Origin: G965197555 sp965197555
Lineage (GTDB): Bacteria; Chloroflexota; Dehalococcoidia; Lucifugimonadales; UBA3495
DNA length: 64,000 nucleotides
NCBI GenBank assembly: GCA_965197555.1
Contig: OZ240213.1
Coordinates: 3,348,001-3,412,000 of the forward strand
Direction: 5' to 3'
Shown here: positions 25,954 to 34,034 of the stretch, in pieces
How positions within the stretch are numbered: position 1 is the first letter of the stretch
How the letters are laid out: every line of letters begins with the position of its first letter
Program-made: the position numbers and the translations under genes
Notes under the pieces: model-generated
The model's database searches: none
The model's input: the letters and a program-made list of their open reading frames with translations, nothing else
Told to the model about the DNA's origin: nothing

Positions 25954-26411
25954 GGTGTAGTCCCAACAAGCAAGGGAGCCTTGAGCTTCCATTAGACTAA
26001 GAACGCAATTAGACTGAAAACCCAATTGGCGAGGTTCGGGATGTGGAGGACCGGCTGGTTAGGGTGTGGGGCACCTGGAGCTGACCGGGGATCAACTGAC
26101 GGTTCTAGAGGGCTCGCTTCCTGTCTATGGCTATTGTCGTGGCATCCTTCCAGAGCAGTTGGATTCCGCCAGTGTCATTTGCAGCGTTCCTTCGGCGATG
26201 GGGAAAGTGGAAGGCCATCTTCGTTTCCAGTGATACCGAAGGGCTCCCCTGGATGCTGCAATGGTCTTGCCAGACGGACGAACCGTAGGAGTGATCAGGA
26301 GGGAAGCAACAAGTGATATGACGGGGTTCTCCAAGCAGGCCTAGTGCTTGCTCGGTGCCTCCATGCCCGCAAGCTAATGGCGCAGGTTCCTCGTCTGGTG
26401 GCCAGAGCAAG
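25954..26411. other. Gene-poor stretch with one copy of a 38-bp repeat
   Basis: No convincing coding sequence. It contains the first copy (26083-26120) of a 38-bp near-identical sequence whose second copy borders the IS3 remnant at 28 kb, so it may be mobile-element debris. Confidence 0.4.
26083..26120 (+). repeat. 38-bp repeat, copy 1
   Basis: Begins GACCGGGGATCAACTGAC and ends GGGCTCGCTTC. It matches 28060-28097 at 34 of 38 positions, and all four differences are transitions. Confidence 0.7.
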
Positions 26412-27062
26412 TCAGTGGATATACAACTGCATCGAAGCGGCCACCGATAGTTCGATGTCCTGGATCGCCCGGGCCATAGCTTGGCCGATGAGGTCAAGCT
26501 TGCGCACTTGCTTGATGCGGTCGGACACCTTGTCCAGTTCCCTCTTGCGCAATAGTCTCTCGAAGATGCGGCATGCGTCGGCTAGGCAAATGATCACCAC
26601 GTCGCGGGGGTCCGGAATCTCGTCGCTAAACAGCACCCCCATGATGCGTAGCTTCACCTCGCGCTCGGCCTCACCATGGATGGTTGGGTAGCGCCTGGAC
26701 CGGAACACCCATAGGAAGCGGTCATCCCGGCGTTCCAGGATGCCTTGGGCGACCAGTCGAGAGAGAGCCTCACCGTAAATGGTGTGGGCGCGGTTTGCTG
26801 TGTGCTCTACCCAGAAACTGGCGTTGCGCTGCTCTCCCGCTTCGATGTCGGCCAGGGTCGGGTCGAGTAGGCTGTCGCCCACGGGTGTAGGGTCGACCAG
26901 AATCAGATTGTCCAGGTCGGTGTCGATGCGGTTCTCCAGTGCCAGATCCATTAGCACGCCGCCAGCGAGGGCATAGTCCAACGACCACCTGGGCACGTTT
27001 ACGAACCTCCCACCATTGTCGTTGAGCAGGAGCAGGATGATTTCCTCGGCGAACCTCAGCAC
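26412..27062 (-). CDS. GPP34 (Golgi phosphoprotein 3-like) family protein
   Basis: 216 residues, GTG start with GGAGG upstream. The N-terminus MLRFAEEIILLLLNDNGGRF and WSLDYALAGGVLMDLALENRIDTDLDNLILVDPTPVGDSLLDP are hallmark GPP34 blocks, followed by ALSRLVAQGILERRDDRFLWVF and the helical LADACRIFERLLRKRELDKVSDRIKQV. Eukaryotic members bind phosphatidylinositol-4-phosphate; the bacterial ones are common in actinobacteria and some Chloroflexota but have no established role. No membrane segment or signal. The neighbours (STAS protein on the opposite strand, mobile-element debris) give little functional help. Confidence 0.85.
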   Translation of the reverse strand: MLRFAEEIILLLLNDNGGRFVNVPRWSLDYALAGGVLMDLALENRIDTDLDNLILVDPTPVGDSLLDPTLADIEAGEQRNASFWVEHTANRAHTIYGEALSRLVAQGILERRDDRFLWVFRSRRYPTIHGEAEREVKLRIMGVLFSDEIPDPRDVVIICLADACRIFERLLRKRELDKVSDRIKQVRKLDLIGQAMARAIQDIELSVAASMQLYIH

Positions 27063-27413
27063 AATGTTTGTCCTCCTAATAGACGCGATGACCCCAGCGC
27101 CACGAATGCCTAGATTTGGCCCAACTTAGCACCTAGAATATCGAATACAGTATACGACTTGGCGGCATCCGTCATCACCGCCACAATTGCTAGTTGAAGC
27201 ATCGGCGTTGCTGGGGAGAAACTCGGTGAGACCTCACCAATTGGGGGACCGGTCACGCTTACCCGACTCCCCGGTACTCCACTCGGAGCCCATACACGGC
27301 GCTGTTATGATCCGGAGGCTACAGAGTCTGAATAAGACTGGCGGATGTCCTGGGGAGCCTGCTGATAGTGGTGAAGTGGAATCGGGGATAGCCATCTCAA
27401 GGAGGGGATCTGA
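27063..27413. other. Gene-free stretch between the divergent GPP34 and STAS genes
   Basis: About 350 bases serving as the shared upstream region of two divergent genes. TATACT- and TATTCT-like words occur on the minus strand near 27135-27155, but no full promoter stands out. I see no RNA gene or repeat. Confidence 0.35.
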
Positions 27414-27815
27414 ATGGAAACTAATGGTATGGAGGACGAAGCAATCACCGCTTGGACGGTTGCCGACATTGAAGACTTGACAATACAAGGGGAGCAAAGA
27501 GGCGAGGCCTTGGTCGCGAAGGCCTCCGGCCGCGCCCACGGCGGCAACTCTCGAGAGTTCCAGGATGCCTTGGAAAGTCTCTTGGACGAAAAGGTTACCG
27601 CCTTGGCCTTAGACTTGGAGCAGCTCTCCTACATCAGCAGCGCTGGTCTCAGAGTCATACTGGTTATCGCCAGGCAACTGCAGACAAGGGGGGCGAAGTT
27701 TGGAGTGTGCTCGCTCTCTGATTCGATTAGTGAGGTGTTCCAGGTTAGCGGCTTCGACCAGATAATCCGAATTCACGCCACTCAGGCCGACGCCCTCACT
27801 GCATTCAACGAGTAA
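27414..27815 (+). CDS. STAS-domain anti-sigma-factor antagonist
   Basis: 133 residues; ATG behind AAGGAGGGG. The second half is a STAS fold: TALALDLEQLSYISSAGLRVILVIARQLQTRGAKFGVCSLSDSISEVFQVSGFDQIIRIHATQADAL. The SYISSAGLR block carries the serine (about Ser75/76) that a partner anti-sigma kinase phosphorylates in SpoIIAA/RsbV proteins. The first 25 residues are an extra acidic segment. No RsbW-type kinase or sigma factor gene is adjacent, so its partner must be encoded elsewhere. Confidence 0.85.
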   Translation: METNGMEDEAITAWTVADIEDLTIQGEQRGEALVAKASGRAHGGNSREFQDALESLLDEKVTALALDLEQLSYISSAGLRVILVIARQLQTRGAKFGVCSLSDSISEVFQVSGFDQIIRIHATQADALTAFNE

Positions 27816-27849
27816 ATGGAATCCGCGTCATAGAGCCGAGGCATCATAC

Positions 27850-28010
27850 TGACCTGCCCCAGATCTTTGTACCACGCGTTGGGCCTGCGAGGACAGCGGA
27901 CAGGTTCAGCAGGCAGGACGACCACCGGTGCAGAGGGCCTGTAGCCCAAGGAGCTGTGAGGCCTGATGCGGTTGTAGGTCTGTCGGTACTGCTCGGTAGG
28001 TGCCCACACC
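27850..28010 (-). mobile_element. IS3-family transposase remnant (C-terminal end)
   Basis: On the minus strand the frame reads EQYRQTYNRIRPHSSLGYRPSAP, the conserved C-terminal end of IS3-type DDE transposases (the catalytic Glu lies upstream and is lost). Beyond the C-terminus, at about 27850, stands TGACCTGCCCC, which resembles an IS3-group terminal inverted repeat. Reading upstream of about 28010, homology disappears, so only about 150 bases of one end survive. Inactive debris. Confidence 0.6.
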
Positions 28011-28059
28011 TTTGTGTTTGCGCAGGAAGCTGGACACTGGGAAGTTCAGGTGGATTACC

Positions 28060-28097
28060 GACCGGGGATCAATTGACGATTTTAGGGGGCTCGCTTC
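28060..28097 (+). repeat. 38-bp repeat, copy 2
   Basis: Near-identical to 26083-26120 (four transitions). It starts about 50 bases beyond the last recognisable IS3 transposase codon. Confidence 0.7.
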
Positions 28098-28278
28098 AAT
28101 GCTTGGCGCATCCGCCGGCGCCTACGGTCTTAGAGCAGGGAGACTTATCCCGCACAAGAGTGGCAGTAGAAATCAGACAGTGGCAAGGCCGCCTCCAGAT
28201 CTGATGGCTCCACTACCATTCGGCTTCTCCAGGGGAGATACTAGGCCAAGCAGAACTCAAAATCGGGGAGGATCAAAA

Positions 28279-29420
28279 TTGGCAACGACCCGTTACAAAC
28301 AGTTGATCTCGGCCGATTCCCACGTCTTGGAACCGCCGGACTTGTGGTGGAACGCATTGGGTGGCAAGTTCGGGGACCGCACTCCCCGGGAACTCGACAA
28401 ATACAACGGAGAAAAAGGCAATTTCTTTTACTCGGGGTACCTTGGTTGCCCGGTAGCCCGAGTGAGGGACCAACTCTCCAGCCAAACCGAGGCCGCCGCT
28501 TTCGAGGCCCAAGAAAAGGGTCTGGGCGCTGTTGGCTATGATCCAGAGGTGCGGGTCAAGTTCCAAGTGGAAGCCGGTCTGGACGCGGAGGTGATGAACC
28601 CCACCACCATGCTGGGAGTAATGCGCAACCCCGACGTGCCAGTACTGCAAGCCTGCTCCGAGGTCTTCAACGACTGGTTAGCGGAGTTCGTCTCCTATAG
28701 CACACGCGGCTCATCGGCATCGGGGTAATTCCTATGCATGATGCCGATTGGGCCGTCAAAGAGCTTGCCAGGACGCTAAAGAGGGGCCTCAATAGCCCGA
28801 TGATCAACTGTCAATCGCCAGAGGGTTGCCCACCGTACCGCGACCCGACCTTCGACCGGTTTTGGGCCGCGGCGCAGGAGGCCGGAGTCCCGATAACGTT
28901 GCATATCTTGACCGGCCGGGTCTTGGATGCCCTCATCCTGGCCCGCACCGGGCAAACCCCGGAGGAAATATCGGCCAATCCCGGACTGTGGGTGGACTTG
29001 TTCATCGAGATACAAACGGTCTTGGCCAACGACTTTATATACGGGGGTATCCTGGACCGGTTCCCTGACCTGAAAATACTTTGCAGCGAGTTTGAGGTGT
29101 CCTGGGTGCCCGGCTTCATGTCCAGGCTGGACCAAATCGAGGACATTGCACCCCGTCTGAATCTGCAGCAGCCCAAGATGAAAGCCAGCGACTACATGAG
29201 GACTAGGGTCTATCACGGATTTATCGACGATTCAGCAGCGGAATACGCTATACCTTATTTGGGCGCCGGCCAAATACTGTGGGGCTCGGACTTTCCCCAC
29301 ATCCGGTCCATCGGGTTGGACGCCCAATCACGGCTATACCAGCAGCTCCAGATTTTTTCAGCCGAAGACCAAGCTAAGTTAGTGGGCGAAAACGCGGCCA
29401 GCGTCTTTAATCTAAACTAA
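28279..29420 (+). pseudogene. Amidohydrolase-2 family metal-dependent hydrolase, frameshifted
   Basis: The TTG at 28279 has GGGGAGG at 28265-28271. The first frame reads LISADSHVLEPPDLWW (N-terminal metal-site D-S-H) up to EVFNDWLAEFVSYS, then shifts. Near 28712 one base appears to be missing, and the correct continuation RLIGIGVIPMHDADWAVKELARTLKRG is in the frame that runs to 29420. That part carries GVPITLHILTGR, the late EFEVSWVPGFMSRLD and WGSDFPHI, as in the ACMSD-like family. Rejoined it would be about 380 residues, the usual size. Either a recent inactivation or a base error; both halves look otherwise intact. Confidence 0.75.
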
Positions 29421-29814
29421 GGACTAACACCTGGTCCAACAGAGCACCCTCCCCGTGTAACCGGATGAGCGGTGCTTTTTGTCCGCTGGTAGGGGCTCCC
29501 GTTAAGTGCCGTGACGACGCTGGGGGATCGACACCACAAGCTTGTGCTGAAGGAGAGAGGACCAGGCCCCGTCACCCGGTGTGCTCAGGCCATTATGATA
29601 GGGCGGCCGACAGACGATGGAGCCGTCAGCCTCTAGTGTGCAGTAGTGCTTAAAGCCGGTGGTGAGCGGATTGAAAGGTAGAGCTTGGACGTCCGACGCA
29701 GCCTCTCAGCGTACTATCAGATTGGCACCGACTTCGAACCAATTTTCGCCCACGGTACTCCCAGGTCGCCCAGCTCAGGGGGTATCTCTCCGTTCAACTC
29801 CTTACCCGCCCTAC
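29421..29814. other. Stretch holding degraded LRR and RCC1-like fragments
   Basis: No intact gene. On the minus strand a single leucine-rich unit (ELNGEIPPELGDLG, about 29759-29806) is followed by an RCC1-like piece (TGFKHYCTLEADGSIVCRP, about 29590-29655) that is itself frameshifted. These look like decayed relatives or tail pieces of the neighbouring LRR lipoprotein gene. Confidence 0.45.
29590..29806 (-). pseudogene. LRR plus RCC1-like gene debris
   Basis: Reading the minus strand from 29806, one LRR repeat (ELNGEIPPELGDLG) is in frame for about 16 codons. Then a different frame gives LPFNPLTTGFKHYCTLEADGSIVCRP, which resembles an RCC1/beta-propeller repeat of the 'HxCxLxxDGxxxCW' type. 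No start or full domain remains. Confidence 0.4.
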
Positions 29815-31063
29815 CTAGTTGCAAACGTTGTCTATGATGGCCTGCACCTCAGGGTCAAAGGCATCTTCCGCCTCATCCGCCGCGTCCATTACTGCCTGGT
29901 ATTCAGGCCCATCTTCAAAAGCAGACCACTCATCCCAGTCGATCATCCCGTCCGGGTCCTTCTCCTTCGAGAAGTCCGCCATCAACTTCATCACCGCGAT
30001 AGTTGCCCGGGCGTAGTCCTGAAGCGCTTTCGGCGCCTGCCGTTGCTCCATAAGCTCTATCCAGCCCCGGAAAAAGGCCTCTAACTCGCCCCAAGTGACG
30101 GGCACCGCATCCGGCGGTGAACCGCAGACGGCGGCCAGGTATTCTCCAACGTCCGACCCGAACTCGAGCTTAGACCCGTTCGACTCGTTCCCTCGGAGAT
30201 TCAGCTTTTCCATGCTGGCAGCACGGTCGGCCAACTCTGACGGCACCTCCCCCGCTCAACTGGTTATCGCTGAGATCCAAGGATGTCAGGCTAGCGAGGT
30301 CGCCCAAATGAGACGGTATCTCTCCGCCCAACTGGTTGCCGCTGAGGTCCAAGAATTCCAGGACTTCGTAGTTGCCCAACTCCGGTGGTATCTCTCCACT
30401 CAACTGGTTACCGCTGAGGTTCAGGCTCTCCAGTTGGTAGCCGGTGAAGTTAGCCACATCTATCGATATAGCCCCGCTCAACTGGTTGTTACTGAGGTCC
30501 AGTTCCCGCGTGTTCCAGAGTGCGTAAAACGATAACGTAATCTCCCCGCTCAACTGGTTGTTACTTAGGTCAAAAACGCCCGGGTTGATATTTGCCAACT
30601 CCGGCGGTATCTCCCCGCTCAACTGGTTGTTGCTGAGGTCCAGAGTATGCAAATTGTCGAGGTTTTCCAGCTCCGGCGGAATCTCCCCTCTTAGGCCATG
30701 CCCGCCTAGCAGCAACGAATTTACGCGGCCACTGTCGTAAGTTCCGACGCCTGCCCATTCACCCAGGGGCGCGTCACTTAGCCAGTTTTCACTGTCCTTC
30801 CAGTTTGGGCCATCTGTGGCGTTGTAGAGGGTGACCAGGGCTTCCCTATCAGTAGCAACGGAGCCCGGGGCAGGCGTACGCTCCCTGTCGGTTTCCTCCG
30901 TGGCAGGCGCAGCCGTGGTATCCTCAGCTTCGCCGTTGAGGCCCGCCTGCGATGGTGTGGGCTGGGAGACGATGGTAGCATCTTCTCTAGGCGCCGCGTC
31001 CCCGCCACAGGCGGCGAGGACCAACGCAGTCAAGAGTGCTGCTAAGACAAATGCAACTTTCAT
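29815..31063 (-). pseudogene. Leucine-rich-repeat lipoprotein with one frameshift
   Basis: The start at 31063 gives MKVAFVLAALLTALVLAACGGD, a lipoprotein signal with lipobox LAAC, so the product would be anchored outside the membrane. A Thr/Pro/Glu-rich linker follows, then DREALVTLYNATDGPNWKDSENWLSDAPLGEWAGV, the usual cap of bacterial LRR proteins, and about six plant-type LRRs with NNQLSGEIPPEL. In the last repeat the frame breaks at a five-C run (30249-30253). Removing one base restores VPSELADRAASMEKLNLRG and an acidic C-terminal domain ending DPEVQAIIDNVCN at 29815. Upstream GAGAGG matches this start; a longer frame to 31168 is unlikely. Confidence 0.7.
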
Positions 31064-31853
31064 TTCAATTACCTCTCTAACTATGGAATTTGAACCAGTT
31101 CCCATGTCCGACCAACAGGGGCCACCCTGGAAAAAGGGGAGGAATCGCCCATTAGCGTGAGTAGACACTCAGGAAGAAACGGGAACAGAGGTCTAGTGTT
31201 ATGAGTGGAGGGGCTCTGCCAACCGGTGTCACTGCCCCCTTGGACTGTGCGAGAACCCTAGCTAAGGAGGTGTGGCGAAAGTGGCTGGCATGAGTAATAT
31301 CGCTAGGAGGGCGGGCCAGCGCACAGGTGAAACGAGTGGAAGCATTGGTCTCATTCTGCCCTCAGCAAGAGTCGGGGGGGGGGGGGGGGTACGGTTGGAA
31401 CCGGCTAGTCCATTAGGTTGCATGCCAAGGCTTCTCCTTTCCCTCACAATCGCTGCATAACCATCCACGCTAGCCATGCTTGGAGGCTTGCAAATGATTT
31501 GGTGAGGGGATCAGCGCACCGGCGGAAGGGAAGGCAACGGTGGTTTTGCGTTACTAGAATCGTAGAGACATGGTGATGAGGTAGGGGCGTTAGAGCTCAT
31601 CCCTCAATGACGGGAGGCGACCAAAAGGAATAGTGTTCCTTCGATTTTACCATGTTTCTAACCTTTCACCAAACGAAGAGAGCCATACATATGAAGGAGT
31701 TGCGGAGCGTCGCACGCGAAGCGATGCCCCCAGCGTGCGCCCTTGTACAGCCACTCCTGCTTCCGGCATCGCCACCTTCAGATTGTCGGTGCAGTTGTCG
31801 TGGTAGCCCTCCGCGCCTAACAATCATCCTTTTCAGACACCATCAAATCTACC
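31064..31853. other. Gene-poor stretch with a G16 homopolymer
   Basis: About 790 bases without a convincing gene. It contains an uninterrupted run of sixteen G (31374-31389) and only short, compositionally odd ORFs. It lies between the LRR lipoprotein and the recombinase remnant. Confidence 0.4.
31374..31389 (+). repeat. G16 homopolymer
   Basis: Sixteen consecutive G residues in non-coding sequence. Such runs are mutation hot-spots and are also common places for assembly error. Confidence 0.9.
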
Positions 31854-32071
31854 GTGGGCAGGCAGTTGGACGAAGAGCACAGGGAAGTGTCCTGCGTGGA
31901 CAACAGGGGGCTCCTCCAGAGCGCCTCGTTCCTTGAGTCCAAGACTTTCCTCGGTATGTTCATCAGGCGCATCGACTTCGACAAGGAGCAGGTCGGCATC
32001 GAATATACGTTCCCCATTCCGGCTGGGAACGAGTTAACTGCTACGAAGGAATTACTTAATGTCAGGGGAAT
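31854..32071 (+). pseudogene. C-terminal remnant of a large serine recombinase
   Basis: The frame reads LLQSASFLESKTFLGMFIRRIDFDKEQVGIEYTFPIPAG, matching the conserved tail of large serine recombinases ('...FLxSFIxRIxVxxxxVxIxYTxPxP'). The catalytic and zinc-ribbon domains are absent. The frame runs on into the tRNA-Asn gene, whose antisense reading gives the familiar artefact GRIRTCDLAVNSRPLYR. It marks a former integration at this tRNA. Confidence 0.55.
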
Positions 32072-32146
32072 TGGCTCCCGAGGCAGGATTCGAACCTGCG
32101 ACCTAGCGGTTAACAGCCGCCCGCTCTACCGCTGAGCTACTCGGGA
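32072..32146 (-). tRNA. tRNA-Asn (GTT), CCA encoded
   Basis: On the minus strand the acceptor stem TCCCGAG pairs with CTCGGGA. The D-arm GCTCAGCGGTAGAGC, anticodon loop CTGTTAA (anticodon GTT) and T-loop GGTTCGAATCC are all canonical, and the 3' CCA is encoded at 32072-32074. A serine-recombinase remnant abuts its 3' end, consistent with use as an integration site. Confidence 0.95.
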
Positions 32147-32469
32147 GTGTGACGCATTGGTATGTAGAGATCGGATTGTAGCACCGGTTCCCCTGCCACT
32201 CAAGCAGCGTAGCTCCCTCTATCGGCTGGCCACAAATCCACCAGCGAAGCTGCAGCGTATATTCAATACTAGATTCATTGTTGGGTACACAACCTCAATA
32301 GCAGGTTAAGCATTACACCCACCTCCTTATCCGAGGCGCCCGACCCCCAGGGCGCCTTCGCTTCGGGGGACCCTGAGGAACTAAACCTCCCTCAGGGTTC
32401 CCTTCTCCCATTAATAAAGGGGAGCCCTGAGGCTCCCCTTAGTGCCGGTGGCTTAGTTAAACCGTCATC
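32147..32469. other. Intergenic stretch with successive hairpins
   Basis: No gene. Three inverted repeats occur in the second half: GGCGCCC/GGGCGCC (32335-32356), ACCCTGAGG/CCTCAGGGT (32370-32398) and the hsp20 terminator (32419-32438). Confidence 0.6.
32412..32438 (-). terminator. Intrinsic terminator of hsp20
   Basis: On the minus strand GGGGAGCC, loop TCAG, GGCTCCCC forms a perfect 8-bp stem followed by TTTATTAA. It lies about 30 bases after the hsp20 stop. Confidence 0.75.
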
Positions 32470-32931
32470 TTAGCTGCTGGAATCCAGCGTCTTTGGTCCC
32501 ACAGAGACTTTGAGCTGCTGGGCCCGCATGGTCTCCATCAAGGGCAGATTGACCGTCAAGACCCCGTTCTCATAGTGCGATTCCGCTTTCTCGAAGTCAA
32601 CGGTGTCGGGTAGGCGTACTGACCGCCGGAAGGAACCCGCGCGCCGCTCCTTCAACAGGTAGCCATCGGCTTTGCGCTCCGCCTCCGAAGTGGTCTCGCC
32701 CTTAACCGTAAGAATATTTTCCTCAATGGATACATCTATCGCCTCGGGATCAATGCCCGGGACCGACGCCTCAACGACGATTTTATCGTCTTCCCGCTGG
32801 ACGTCGATGGGAATCCTCCACGGTCCGTTGGTGGGGTGACTCATGGCCCCGGCAAATACCGGATGCCGCTGGTTAAAATGATTGCCCATGCTCCAAGAAT
32901 CTCGAAACGGGTGCCATCGCCTCATCAACAT
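32470..32931 (-). CDS. Hsp20 / alpha-crystallin small heat-shock protein
   Basis: 153 residues. The alpha-crystallin domain spans about 40-140: IPIDVQREDDKIVVEASVPGIDPEAIDVSIEENILTVKGE, then SFRRSVRLPDTVDFEKAESHYENGVLTVNLPL. The N-terminal arm (MRRWHPFRDSW) is typical. ATP-independent holdase that keeps unfolding proteins soluble for the DnaK and Clp machinery. It is transcribed divergently from a DnaJ-like gene and hspR. A promoter with TTGATA and TATAAT on the minus strand (33011-33039) overlaps a HAIR-like inverted repeat, so repression by HspR is likely. Confidence 0.95.
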   Translation of the reverse strand: MLMRRWHPFRDSWSMGNHFNQRHPVFAGAMSHPTNGPWRIPIDVQREDDKIVVEASVPGIDPEAIDVSIEENILTVKGETTSEAERKADGYLLKERRAGSFRRSVRLPDTVDFEKAESHYENGVLTVNLPLMETMRAQQLKVSVGPKTLDSSS

Positions 32932-33010
32932 ATCTTGTTACCTCCTGCTGTCATTTGTGGCATTTTCTGAACTGGGAGCGCCACCGTGTTCTCCCAAACT
33001 TCCTAATGGA

Positions 33011-33039
33011 ATTATACTTACTTGAGTAGTATATATCAA
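33011..33039 (-). promoter_or_regulatory. hsp20 promoter
   Basis: Minus strand: -35 TTGATA (33039-33034), 17-base spacer, -10 TATAAT (33016-33011). The spacer contains the HspR-type operator arm. Confidence 0.7.
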
Positions 33040-33040
33040 G
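33021..33040. promoter_or_regulatory. HAIR-like HspR operator
   Basis: CTTGAGT and TATCAAG arms form the palindrome CTTGA-N10-TCAAG. This closely resembles the HspR-associated inverted repeat CTTGAGT-N7-ACTCAAG but is one base shorter in the centre. It covers the -35 and spacer of the hsp20 promoter; hspR is encoded 1 kb away. Confidence 0.6.
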
Positions 33041-33089
33041 TATCCATATGTCTATACATAATATACATGCTGGTATATCAATATGTATA

Positions 33090-33118
33090 TTGACTGTCAG
33101 AAATAGCTAAGCTATAAT
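33090..33118 (+). promoter_or_regulatory. Promoter of the dnaJ-like/hspR/clp operon
   Basis: TTGACT (33090-33095), 17-base spacer, TATAAT (33113-33118): a near-consensus sigma-70 promoter with a start near 33125. No CIRCE element is seen. Confidence 0.7.
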
Positions 33119-33153
33119 AAGCCCCTAACCGTGGAGCCAGGGAGCACTAGTTC

Positions 33154-34032
33154 ATGGCCAATTATTACGAAATGCTCGGAGTCCCCAACGGCGTGTCAGA
33201 AAAGGAGATACGCCAGGCCTATCGCAAGCTGGCCAGGGAGTACCATCCGGACGTTAATCATGGGGACAAGGCTTCTGAAGAGAAATTCAAACAAATCAAC
33301 GAGGCCTACAGCGTATTGTCCGACCCGGAGAACCGGAAGCGGTACGACAAATACGGTGACAACTGGAAGCACGCTGATCGCATCGAAGAGGCCGAAGCCA
33401 ATGGCCGCCGCAGCGGCAGTTTCCGCTGGAATAATTTCAGCGGCAACGACCCATTTGTATCCTTTGAAAGTGATCCATCAGGAGCGTTCCGGCACCTGTT
33501 TACCGACTTGGGCCAGGCACCCAGCCGTCCCAGAGCCCCGGAATACCCGGTCTCGATCAGCCTTGAAGAGGCGTACCAGGGTACCAATCGTTTGCTAGAC
33601 CGGGCCCGGGGGCGACGCCTGGAGGTCAAGATCCCGCCGGGGGTTGATAACGGCTCCAAGGTCCACATCTCTCCCGAGTCCGGCCAGCAGAGCGATTTTT
33701 ACTTGGTGATTACCGTGGAAGACAATCAACGATTCAAGCGCCAAGGGCGCGACCTGTATACGGAGATAGAAGTGCCGCTGCAGGACGTTGTTCTCGGAGG
33801 AGAGACCAACGTGGGCACGTTGCGGGGCAGAGTAAAACTTACTATTCCCCCGGAAACCCAAAACGGCCAGCGATTTCGGTTGGCCGGACAAGGAATGCCG
33901 GAGCTAAACAACTCCCAGGTCCACGGCGATCTGTTTGCGACGGTTAAAGTCGTATTGCCTACGGGCCTCACCGCGGAGCAGGAAGAACTGTTCCGCAGGC
34001 TGCGAGAGTCACTGGCCGACAAGGAAGGTTAA
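33154..34032 (+). CDS. DnaJ-class co-chaperone without zinc finger (CbpA-like)
   Basis: 292 residues. N-terminal J domain with YYEMLGVPNGVSEKEIRQAYRKLAREYHPDVN, the HPD triad being at 31-33. It is followed by a linker containing GSFRWNNFSGNDPF. The C-terminal substrate-binding domain is ISLEEAYQGT, LEVKIPPGVDNGSKVHI, and VPLQDVVLGGETNVGTLRGRVKLTIPPETQNGQRFRLAGQGMP. The Cys-rich CxxCxGxG repeats of true DnaJ are absent, as in CbpA. It would stimulate DnaK ATPase. First gene after the promoter; the next gene hspR starts two bases after its stop. Confidence 0.93.
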   Translation: MANYYEMLGVPNGVSEKEIRQAYRKLAREYHPDVNHGDKASEEKFKQINEAYSVLSDPENRKRYDKYGDNWKHADRIEEAEANGRRSGSFRWNNFSGNDPFVSFESDPSGAFRHLFTDLGQAPSRPRAPEYPVSISLEEAYQGTNRLLDRARGRRLEVKIPPGVDNGSKVHISPESGQQSDFYLVITVEDNQRFKRQGRDLYTEIEVPLQDVVLGGETNVGTLRGRVKLTIPPETQNGQRFRLAGQGMPELNNSQVHGDLFATVKVVLPTGLTAEQEELFRRLRESLADKEG

Positions 34033-34034
34033 AG

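Noticed and set aside
28000..28278. Upstream extension of the amidohydrolase frame
   Set aside because: It passes through the 38-bp repeat and IS debris; the TTG at 28279 has a good ribosome site.
32072..32135. Protein-coding reading GRIRTCDLAVNSRPLYR on the + strand
   Set aside because: It is the antisense of tRNA-Asn, a well-known artefact of ORF callers.
32932..33153. CIRCE element in the heat-shock intergenic region
   Set aside because: No TTAGCACTC-N9-GAGTGCTAA sequence is present; control looks HspR-type.
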